Assembly: GCA_040752295.1 (NCBI GenBank)
Contig: JBFMFE010000130.1
Location: 1 to 10,947 of the forward strand
Length of the DNA: 10,947 bases
Reading direction: 5' to 3'
DNA from: JBFMFE01 sp040752295
Lineage (GTDB): Bacteria; UBP15; UBA6099; JBFMBQ01
Below the pieces are notes generated by a model. It did no database searches, was not told where the DNA came from, and saw only the letters and a list, made by a program, of their open reading frames with translations. Position numbers and translations under genes: made by a program. Within the stretch, counting starts at the first letter, position 1; every line of letters begins with the position of its first letter. Shown piece by piece: positions 5,720 to 10,947 of this stretch.

Positions 5720-6857
5720 AGATCAGGGCGGCGCCGGCGGTTTCGTTTCCTGACATTCCCCGCCAAAAGGTGAGATTGTCGAAGAAGTCGGTGGCTGTCG
5801 TTTGGGCGGATTTTGCCTCGACAGGGATGAGCTCATTTCCGAGGTCAATGACGATGTCAACTTCGTGACCGTGTGCGTCCCGCCAGAAGTAAAGACCCGG
5901 TTGTTCTCCGCGGTGCATGAAGTTTTTGTACATCTCCGAGACCACGAAGCTTTCGAACACCGCTCCGCGTTCAGCGCGGTGGAAAAGTTCATCGGGCGAA
6001 CGGATATTCAGCAGATAGCACAACAGTCCCGTGTCCAGAAAATAGAGTTTGGGGCTTTTGATGAGCCTTTTGCCGAAGTTTTTGTGGTGCGGTCGCAGGA
6101 GGATGACGATGAAACCGGCTTCAAGCACGGAGAGCCACCGCGCAGCCGTCGTGTGCGATATTCCGCAGTCGGACGCAAGTCCCGACAGATTGAGCAGTTG
6201 TCCGCTCCTGCCCGCGCACAATCTGATAAACCTGCCGAATGTCTCGATGTCGCCGACGTTGAGAACGCTCCGCACGTCTCTTTCTAAATAGGTCTGGCAG
6301 TAACCCGCCAGCCAGTCGCGCGGGGGAAGCCGCTTGTCGTGTATCCGGGGATAAAAACCGGTGAAGAGCGTCTCTAACAAGCTCTTTTCGGGAGGTTTCA
6401 AAGCCCTGGAAACGCTTTTGCCGAGCGTCTCGGGCGCGATATGTTTCCGTCCATTAAGTTCGGACAGGGAGAAAGGCAGGAGATGCAATACCGCGCATCT
6501 TCCGGCGAGCGACTGTGAGATGCTTTGCAGCAACAGAAAGTTCTGCGAGCCGGTCAGGATAAACCGTCCGGTCCAGTCCCTGTGCTTGTCCACAAGAGTC
6601 TGGAGATAAGAAAACAGTTCCGGCGCCCGCTGGACTTCATCCAGAATGACCCGCCCGTCGAATTGTTCGAGGAAATCGCGAGGTTCTTCAAGGGCAAACC
6701 GGCGCTGGTCAGGCGTCTCGAGAGACACGTATTGGTAATTCCTGAATGCCGCCTGAACAAGCGTGGTCTTGCCGGATTGCCGGGGTCCGGTCACGGTGAC
6801 GATGGGGAACTGTCTTGCCGCCTTCTTCAGTTTTTCAGTCAGAGTCCGCTTGATCAT
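5658..6857 (-). CDS. AAA family ATPase with DUF4143 domain
   Basis: This is a cytoplasmic P-loop ATPase of the AAA_14/DUF4143 type. Walker A is GPRQSGKTT (24-32), Walker B GRVILDEVQ (69-76), and LTGSQN (101-106) fits sensor 1. A winged-helix-like stretch near 235-255 (SGLASDCGISHTTAARWLSVLE) is followed by the C-terminal DUF4143 region. That region has HEVDIVIDLGNELIPVEAKS, which looks like the D-x(n)-E-x-K core of the PD-(D/E)xK nuclease fold. The family is common in genomically plastic regions and its biological role is poorly known. The 399 aa match the full length and nothing looks truncated. ATG 6857 has AGGGA about eight bases upstream and a good promoter at 6897-6925. It diverges from the padR gene; whether the two are linked in function is unknown. 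Confidence 0.92.
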   Translation of the reverse strand: MIKRTLTEKLKKAARQFPIVTVTGPRQSGKTTLVQAAFRNYQYVSLETPDQRRFALEEPRDFLEQFDGRVILDEVQRAPELFSYLQTLVDKHRDWTGRFILTGSQNFLLLQSISQSLAGRCAVLHLLPFSLSELNGRKHIAPETLGKSVSRALKPPEKSLLETLFTGFYPRIHDKRLPPRDWLAGYCQTYLERDVRSVLNVGDIETFGRFIRLCAGRSGQLLNLSGLASDCGISHTTAARWLSVLEAGFIVILLRPHHKNFGKRLIKSPKLYFLDTGLLCYLLNIRSPDELFHRAERGAVFESFVVSEMYKNFMHRGEQPGLYFWRDAHGHEVDIVIDLGNELIPVEAKSAQTTATDFFDNLTFWRGMSGNETAGAALIYGGEQSFKRSGAVVYPWFAL

Positions 6858-6880
6858 GATCCGTCCCTGTATTGGACGTC

Positions 6881-6890
6881 TGAATATTCA
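6881..6890. promoter_or_regulatory. TGAATATTCA palindrome downstream of the ATPase promoter
   Basis: This perfect 10-bp palindrome, followed by a further ATATTCA, lies between the -10 box of the minus-strand promoter (6897-6902) and ATG 6857. That places it at or just after the expected transcription start, a typical repressor position. The neighbouring PadR-type regulator is one possible ligand, but nothing shows this directly. Confidence 0.35.
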
Positions 6891-6896
6891 ATATTC

Positions 6897-6925
6897 AAAT
6901 TACACGATGAAAGGGCTTTTGTCAA
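6897..6925 (-). promoter_or_regulatory. Sigma-70-type promoter of the AAA ATPase gene
   Basis: On the minus strand TTGACA (6920-6925), a 17-nt spacer and TAATTT (6897-6902). The -35 is a consensus match with optimal spacing. It gives a leader of about 30 nt before ATG 6857. Confidence 0.65.
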
Positions 6926-6943
6926 GCGCCTTTCCCACCGCCC

Positions 6944-6972
6944 TTGACAAAATTACGGTAACCGACTACGCT
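6944..6972 (+). promoter_or_regulatory. Sigma-70-type promoter of the padR-tauE unit
   Basis: TTGACA (6944-6949), a 17-nt spacer and TACGCT (6967-6972). Start of transcription is expected near 6979, giving a leader of about 26 nt to ATG 7005. The -35 box mirrors that of the divergent ATPase promoter: TGTCAAG (6920-6926) and CTTGACA (6943-6949) form an inverted repeat. Confidence 0.6.
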
Positions 6973-7004
6973 AAACGTAACGGCGCGTGCTCCGGGGGTT
7001 CGCA

Positions 7005-7325
7005 ATGGAAAACGTCAATCGGGAAATTCTCCTCAGTTTCTGGAAGGTTCATATCCTTCATCACGCTGAAAAACAGGCGGTGTACGGGCAATGGATGCTC
7101 GAGGAACTCCGCCGTCACGGTTACAGGCTCAGCCCCGGCACTTTATACCCCATGCTGGAGAGGATGGAAGAGTACGGATGGTTGAAGAGCAGAAGCGATC
7201 CGCGGGGAGGCGCGCGCGCCAGAAAAGACTACCGGCTGACCAAAGACGGCAAAAAAGTGCTGAATATGATCCGGGGAAAAGTCAGAGAACTGCACGGGGA
7301 AGTCGTGGAAGAAGACGAGACGTGA
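7005..7325 (+). CDS. PadR family transcriptional regulator
   Basis: This is a winged-helix DNA-binding protein that probably senses a small ligand and represses nearby genes, often including its own. The PadR domain spans about 15-90, with helix-turn-helix and recognition segment YGQWMLEELRRHGYRLSPGTLYPML and wing residues ARKDYRLTKDGKKVL. A short acidic helix (EVVEEDE) ends the protein. At 106 aa it is the short, single-domain kind. A GTG at 6987 would add six residues, but ATG 7005 is preferred: GGGGG lies six bases before it and the promoter leaves a sensible leader. It lies 52 bp upstream of the TauE/SafE permease gene on the same strand, so that gene is the likeliest target. The ATPase gene diverging from it may also be controlled. 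The ligand is unknown. Confidence 0.9.
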   Translation: MENVNREILLSFWKVHILHHAEKQAVYGQWMLEELRRHGYRLSPGTLYPMLERMEEYGWLKSRSDPRGGARARKDYRLTKDGKKVLNMIRGKVRELHGEVVEEDET

Positions 7326-7377
7326 AGACGCGGAGATTTTTTGAGTGCGTTTTCGCCTTTCATGGAGGATTGAAACC

Positions 7378-8166
7378 GTGGCGTATTTCATAATATCCGC
7401 CGTCGCGCTGGTTGTTTCGGCGCTGACGCTGTTTTCCGGGTTCGGACTGGGCACGATTCTGATGCCCGTGTTCGCGCTGTTTTTCCCCGTGTCCGTCGCT
7501 GTGGCGGCGACGGCGGTGGTGCATCTTGCGAACAACATTTTCAAGGCGGCTCTCGTCGGGCGGAACGCGGATGCAGGTGTGTTACTCCGGTTTGCCCTGC
7601 CCGGAGCGGTCGCCGCGCTCATCGGCGCATGGCTGCTGACCGGTCTGGACGCTGCGGGTCCGCCGGCGGCGTACAGAATCGGCGGACGCGTCTGTGAAAT
7701 CACTTATGTCAAACTCGTCGTGGGCGCGCTGATTGTATTTTTCAGCCTGTTCGAACTGATTCCCCGCTTCGAGAAACTGGAGTTTGACAAAAGGTATCTG
7801 CCGCTCGGCGGCGCGCTGTCGGGATTTTTCGGCGGGCTGTCCGGGCTTCAGGGCGCGCTGCGTTCCGCGTTCCTGATCAAGTCCGGGCTGAGCAGGGATC
7901 GTTTTATAGGCACGTCGGTAATGTGCGCGGTTGTCGTGGACGTCTCGCGTCTGGTCGTGTACGGAGCGGTTTTTTTCAGCCGCCATTTCGACGTCGTGAA
8001 GGAAAAGGGTGTTGGCGGGCTGGTCCTCGCCGGCACGCTTGCGGCGTTCGCCGGGTCGTTTACAGGCGCGCGCTTGCTGAAGAAGATCACTCTTAAAACG
8101 CTCCAGGTCATCGTCGGCGTCATGCTGTTGCTGCTGGGCGCCGCCATCGGCGCGGGCATAGTTTGA
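7378..8166 (+). CDS. TauE/SafE family membrane transporter
   Basis: This inner-membrane permease belongs to the TauE/SafE family, whose members are thought to export sulfite, sulfoacetate or related organosulfur anions. The 262-residue product is very hydrophobic, with about seven or eight membrane segments. The first repeat starts ISAVALVVSALTLFSGFGLG, followed by PVFALFFPVSVAVAATAVVHL. The second repeat has the matching GGALSGFFGGLSGLQGALRS, as expected from the family's internal duplication. The protein ends inside a last membrane segment. GTG 7378 is chosen as start because GGAGG lies nine bases upstream (7364-7368) and the membrane helix begins at once. An upstream GTG (7345) is in frame but lacks a ribosome site. 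It follows padR by 52 bp, so PadR-controlled export of a toxic anion is plausible. The substrate cannot be read from sequence. Confidence 0.9.
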   Translation: MAYFIISAVALVVSALTLFSGFGLGTILMPVFALFFPVSVAVAATAVVHLANNIFKAALVGRNADAGVLLRFALPGAVAALIGAWLLTGLDAAGPPAAYRIGGRVCEITYVKLVVGALIVFFSLFELIPRFEKLEFDKRYLPLGGALSGFFGGLSGLQGALRSAFLIKSGLSRDRFIGTSVMCAVVVDVSRLVVYGAVFFSRHFDVVKEKGVGGLVLAGTLAAFAGSFTGARLLKKITLKTLQVIVGVMLLLLGAAIGAGIV

Positions 8167-8199
8167 CGGTTCTGAACGAGACTATAAAGTTCATCGCCT

Positions 8200-8209
8200 G
8201 TGTTACACT
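8200..8209 (+). promoter_or_regulatory. Possible extended -10 and GTGTTACAC palindrome before the RHH gene
   Basis: TGTTACACT (8201-8209) fits an extended -10 (TGnTACACT). GTGTTACAC (8200-8208) overlaps it as a palindrome, as an autoregulatory operator would. An alternative is TTGACG (8163-8168) with TATAAA (8183-8188), but its 14-nt spacer is too short to be convincing. Confidence 0.3.
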
Positions 8210-8229
8210 ATTGTCGGGAGGTGTTTCTT

Positions 8230-8364
8230 ATGCCCACCGGGAATCCGATGGTCATGGTGGTTCTGGAACCGTCCCTTCATGATTGGCTTAAAAAGAAATC
8301 CGAGTCTCTGGGACTGTCCGTTTCCATGGCGATCCGCGATCTTGCGCCGCGACGCCAGCTCTGA
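8230..8364 (+). CDS. 44-residue ribbon-helix-helix protein
   Basis: This small gene reads MPTGNPMVMVVLEPSLHDWL, then KKKSESLGLSVSMAIRDLAP and a short basic tail. It has the pattern of the CopG/Arc/MetJ-type ribbon-helix-helix fold: strand VMVVLEP (about 8-14), helix A SLHDWLKKKSESLG (15-28), turn LSVS, helix B MAIRDLA. Proteins of this fold dimerise and bind operators; many are antitoxins or autoregulators. The start is strongly supported by GGAGGTG (8217-8223) six bases before ATG 8230. It is short for the fold and helix B ends quickly, so it may be minimal or 3'-truncated. No toxin gene is next to it. The TPR membrane protein gene begins 22 bp downstream on the same strand and has no good ribosome site, so the two may be co-transcribed and translationally coupled. 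Confidence 0.6.
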   Translation: MPTGNPMVMVVLEPSLHDWLKKKSESLGLSVSMAIRDLAPRRQL

Positions 8365-8386
8365 ACACCGACCCCACTCCTCAAGT

Positions 8387-10192
8387 ATGACCCGCACTTC
8401 TGAAAAAAAGCCGTCAAGCCTGAAAACAGCCGCCGGAATGCTCCTCGTCGCCGCGGCGGTTTTCGCCTGCTTCTTTCCCACACTCAACAACGAGTTCGTG
8501 TACGACGACCTCGCCCTCATAGCCAACAATCCGCATATAAGAAGTCTCGAAAACGTCCCCAAACTCTTCTCCGGGCAATACTTCGGGATAAGCGGCGAGC
8601 GCACCTTCCGACCCGTCGTCACACTGTCTTTCTTCGCCGACGCGGCGCTCTGGGGCGCCCATCCATTCGGCTTCCGCCTCACGAGCATACTCCTCCACGC
8701 GGCGGTATGCATCCTCCTGTTCCTCACGTCGCTGCGCCTCACCGGAAACCGCCTGGCATCGCTCGCCGGAACCCTCCTTTTCGCCGTCCACCCGGCTCCC
8801 GCAGAGGCGGTCCAGGGCGCCTCATTCCGCGAGGACCTCCTCGCAGCCGCCTTCGCCGGCGCCTCGCTCCTTCTGTTCATCGCCTGGCTCGACACGGGGC
8901 GCAGCCGCCTCCTGCCGTGGGCGTGGCTTTTGTACGCCCTCGGTCTGTTTTCAAAAGAGTCGGCGGCAGCCCTCCCCCTCGCCTTGCTCGTCATGATGCT
9001 CACGGACGGAAAAAGGCGGAACCGGGACGCCCGCAGGGTCGTCTTCGCGGCGTCCGGCTTCGCCGCCGCCGCGGCGCTTTTCGTCGCGGTCTTCTTCGGG
9101 GCTTTTTCCGGCGCTTCGCGGCTCGGCGAATACCCCGGCGGCTCGCCGGTCCAGACCACCGCCGTCATGCTCGCGGCTTTCTCGAAATACCTCTCGATAT
9201 TGTTTGTTCCCTCGCGGCTGTGCCTCGACCACGCGCCGCCCGCCCCCGCCGCGGCGGACGCGGCGTCCGCCCTGGCGCTCGCCGGCGCGCTCATAGTCCT
9301 CGTCGCCGCGCGCCGCCCCGCCGCGCCCCTCTCCGCCGGGCTGCTCCTCTTCCTCACACACCTCATCCCCGTCTCGAACGTCCTTCCCTTCGGCGCGGTG
9401 ACCGCCAACCGTTACATGTACCTGCCCGCCGCGGGACTCGCCATCGCCGCCGCCGGCGCACTCGCGCTCGCGGCAGGGAAAAAAAACCTCTCGAAATACG
9501 GCGCCGCCGCGGCGCTTTACGCCGCCGCGTTCGCGGCGGCGGCGCTCCTGTCCGTGAAAACCGCCGAAAGAAACCGCGTCTGGGAAAACAGCGAGACGCT
9601 GTGGAGGGACACGTCGCTCTGTTGTCCCTCAAGCGCGCGGGCGCACACGAACTACGGGCTTGCCCTCCTCGAAAGGGACAAGCCGCGCGAGGCGGTGTCT
9701 GCCTTTGAAAAGGCGGTCGCCCTCGACCCCCACTTCAACGCCCTCAACGGGCTTGGCGCCGCACTCACGGCGGCGGGCGAACTCGAACGGGCGGCGGCGG
9801 TGTACCGCCGGACGGTCGAACTCCACCCGGACTCAGCGTTTGCATACCACAACGGCGGTCTCACTTTCCTGAAAAAAGGGGAGTACGAAGAGGCGCTTCG
9901 CTGGTTCCTGAAAGCCGCCGAACTCGCCCCGGGCTGGCACTCGCCGCTTTACAACGCCGGGAACTCGTACCTCAAGTGGGGAAAGCCAGAACGTGCGATA
10001 ACCATCTACTTGAAAGCCCTCGAGCTTGACACGACCCATACGGGCACGCTGGGAAACCTCGCCGTGGCTTACATACAGACCGGGGAGGTCGCGCGGGCGA
10101 GATTATACCTCGAACGTCTCCTCGAGATAGACCCCGGCAACGAGGCGGCGAAAAGGCACCTCGAGAGTATCGGGGGAAGGCGGGGTCGCTGA
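8387..10192 (+). CDS. TMTC-like multipass membrane protein with C-terminal TPRs
   Basis: This large membrane protein has the plan of bacterial TMTC-like (DUF1736-type) proteins and GT-C glycosyltransferases. A first membrane helix (about 14-31) is followed by FVYDDLALIANNP; the acidic pair D40-D41 is in the place of the GT-C catalytic acid. Several hydrophobic segments follow (to about 385), including FRPVVTLSFFADAALWG and the loop VHPAPAEAVQGASFREDLLA. From about 416 to 590 there are five TPR repeats, four-helix-pair units such as AYHNGGLTFLKKGEYEEALR. Transfer of a sugar from a lipid carrier to protein is a reasonable guess, not shown. ATG 8387 is the start just before the membrane helix (601 aa). 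Upstream codons are open but overlap the RHH gene. The start has no clear Shine-Dalgarno. The gene is extremely GC- and alanine-rich in its membrane part. Confidence 0.85.
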   Translation: MTRTSEKKPSSLKTAAGMLLVAAAVFACFFPTLNNEFVYDDLALIANNPHIRSLENVPKLFSGQYFGISGERTFRPVVTLSFFADAALWGAHPFGFRLTSILLHAAVCILLFLTSLRLTGNRLASLAGTLLFAVHPAPAEAVQGASFREDLLAAAFAGASLLLFIAWLDTGRSRLLPWAWLLYALGLFSKESAAALPLALLVMMLTDGKRRNRDARRVVFAASGFAAAAALFVAVFFGAFSGASRLGEYPGGSPVQTTAVMLAAFSKYLSILFVPSRLCLDHAPPAPAAADAASALALAGALIVLVAARRPAAPLSAGLLLFLTHLIPVSNVLPFGAVTANRYMYLPAAGLAIAAAGALALAAGKKNLSKYGAAAALYAAAFAAAALLSVKTAERNRVWENSETLWRDTSLCCPSSARAHTNYGLALLERDKPREAVSAFEKAVALDPHFNALNGLGAALTAAGELERAAAVYRRTVELHPDSAFAYHNGGLTFLKKGEYEEALRWFLKAAELAPGWHSPLYNAGNSYLKWGKPERAITIYLKALELDTTHTGTLGNLAVAYIQTGEVARARLYLERLLEIDPGNEAAKRHLESIGGRRGR

Positions 10193-10253
10193 AAACGACC
10201 GTTTCTCACCCGTTTTTGAGACTACAGGCAGCCCGGAGGGGGCCACCGGTCGC

Positions 10254-10282
10254 GTTGAACGGAAAGGATTCAACCCGTTTTT
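10254..10282 (+). terminator. Weak terminator-like hairpin after the TPR protein gene
   Basis: GTTGAA (10254-10259) pairs with TTCAAC (10269-10274) around a 9-nt loop, and TTTTT follows three bases later (10278-10282). The short AT-containing stem makes it a weak candidate, but its position 60 bp after the stop codon fits. Confidence 0.35.
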
Positions 10283-10311
10283 AATAATGTTAAATTTTTT
10301 TAAAAAAGTGC

Positions 10312-10339
10312 TTGACAAAATTAATTTCATGGTTATTAT
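10312..10339 (+). promoter_or_regulatory. Strong sigma-70-type promoter of the phasin-like gene
   Basis: TTGACA (10312-10317), a 16-nt spacer and TATTAT (10334-10339). The 30 bases upstream are almost pure A/T (AATAATGTTAAATTTTTTTA and on), resembling an UP element. This fits high expression of an abundant structural protein. A second TATTAT at 10337-10342 overlaps the first but has a longer spacer. Confidence 0.65.
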
Positions 10340-10348
10340 TATTGACAT

Positions 10349-10373
10349 CCCGGTTGAATTTTTTTAAACCGGG
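10349..10373 (+). promoter_or_regulatory. Hairpin in the leader of the phasin-like gene
   Basis: CCCGGTT (10349-10355) pairs with AACCGGG (10367-10373) around an AT-rich 11-nt loop, at or just after the expected transcription start. A second smaller pairing, GGTT-AAA-AACC, follows. A 5' hairpin can stabilise mRNA; a regulatory role is also possible. The ribosome site AAGGGGGT (10388-10395) stays outside the main stem. Confidence 0.4.
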
Positions 10374-10401
10374 GTTAAAAACCGGCGAAGGGGGTGAAAA
10401 A

Positions 10402-10767
10402 ATGGCGATAGAGATTGAAAGACTGGGCTACGTCGGGATCGGTATCCTCGCGAAAATGCAGGACGTGCTCGAGAACTTCATCGAGGGTAAGGACGAGGAA
10501 GAGGACGAAGGGGAAACGGTGGAGGAAAGGGAAAAGATGTCTCTCAGGGAGAGGTTCGAAGAGCTTGCCGATCTCGGGGAGGAGCGGTACGAGGAATGGA
10601 TTGACAAGGGCAAGGATGGTCGCGAAAAGTTCGCCGACAAGATACGCGAACGCGCCAACAAGGTCTTCTCCGAACTGGGTCTCGTCACAAAGGAAGACCT
10701 CGAAGAGCTGGAAGCCAAGATAACGAAACTTCAGCGCGCCATCAAAAAGGCTGTCTCATCCAAATAA
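10402..10767 (+). CDS. Phasin-like coiled-coil protein
   Basis: This is a small soluble protein of 121 aa with a phasin-superfamily look; phasins coat polyhydroxyalkanoate granules or act as chaperone-like, surface-binding helices. A short hydrophobic start (LGYVGIGILAKMQDVLENF, about 8-26) precedes a very acidic linker rich in E and D (28-45). Long amphipathic helices follow, and the end is the typical LVTKEDLEELEAKITKLQRA (94-113), a leucine-heptad coiled coil. Similar tails occur in many small phasin-family proteins. ATG 10402 has AAGGGGGT seven bases upstream and a strong promoter; a terminator follows 39 bp after the stop, so it is monocistronic. No polymer synthase or depolymerase gene is nearby, so a granule role is an inference. 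A general coiled-coil or membrane-associated stress protein is an alternative. Confidence 0.7.
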   Translation: MAIEIERLGYVGIGILAKMQDVLENFIEGKDEEEDEGETVEEREKMSLRERFEELADLGEERYEEWIDKGKDGREKFADKIRERANKVFSELGLVTKEDLEELEAKITKLQRAIKKAVSSK

Positions 10768-10805
10768 CCCCTGTTATCCCGCTAAATCCTCATTTATCTC
10801 CTCTA

Positions 10806-10831
10806 TCCCTCGAAATTGAGGGACTTTTTTT
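10806..10831 (+). terminator. Rho-independent terminator after the phasin-like gene
   Basis: TCCCTC (10806-10811) pairs with GAGGGA (10818-10823) around a 6-nt loop, then C and seven T (10825-10831). The hairpin and T-tract are typical. The remaining 116 bases to the window end hold no gene that I can support. Confidence 0.75.
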
Positions 10832-10947
10832 ATCCACGGTCGCGATTTCACGCCTATCGTCCCGGGGCGGCTCTGAATTTTTTTCGCAGCACGCGGCGGA
10901 ATTAACAGCACCCTTTACCGTGAAATTTACAATCCTCGTTCAAGGGG

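Noticed and set aside
8203..9408. Long 401-codon minus-strand frame
   Set aside because: It is antisense to the TPR membrane protein gene, Ser/Arg/Ala-rich with no domain; long antisense frames are expected in very GC-rich genes.
8707..9708. 333-codon plus-strand frame in the TPR protein gene
   Set aside because: Arg/Pro/Gly-rich translation in the wrong phase of a gene with clear membrane and TPR segments.

Overview
The window reads as chromosomal DNA of a GC-rich, Gram-negative-type, probably uncultured bacterium. No rRNA, tRNA or ribosomal protein gene is present to place it. The intergenic repeat families resemble those I associate with Planctomycetota/Verrucomicrobiota/Omnitrophota-type genomes: a GCCTGCC-rich element, a GACAGGCT-AGCCTGTC hairpin, an ACATTGGACATTGGA-type element and an ACCGCAAAGRCGC long inverted repeat. 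That resemblance is from memory, so the taxonomy is a weak inference.

Layout. (1) 38-1863, plus strand: an IS1182-like transposase gene broken by a frameshift and followed by a terminator. (2) 1893-2234: no convincing gene. (3) 2235-4547, minus strand: an M24 Xaa-Pro-type peptidase followed by a radical SAM/SPASM protein of the AhbD/NirJ type, which has its own promoter. (4) 4548-5542: about 1 kb of repeats, hairpins and one or two doubtful micro-ORFs. (5) 5658-6857, minus strand: an AAA/DUF4143 ATPase; a small ORF overlaps its 3' end. (6) Divergent from it through back-to-back TTGACA promoters, 7005-8166, plus strand: a PadR-type regulator and a TauE/SafE-type permease, likely one operon. 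(7) 8230-10192, plus strand: a 44-residue ribbon-helix-helix protein, then a large TMTC-like membrane protein with C-terminal TPRs. (8) 10402-10767, plus strand: a phasin-like coiled-coil protein with a strong promoter and a terminator.

No obvious single pathway joins these genes. The clearest functional units are padR-tauE and possibly RHH-TPR protein. The most distinctive observation is a short palindrome (core TGTCTGCCG-N-CAGGCAGG) found three times inside the transposase gene. One copy sits exactly where the reading frame breaks, and excising 23 nt there rejoins a sensible transposase frame. This looks like a very small palindromic element that inserts into coding DNA, in the manner of Rickettsia palindromic elements, and related GCCTGCC-rich sequence is found in the 4.7-4.9 kb repeat cluster.
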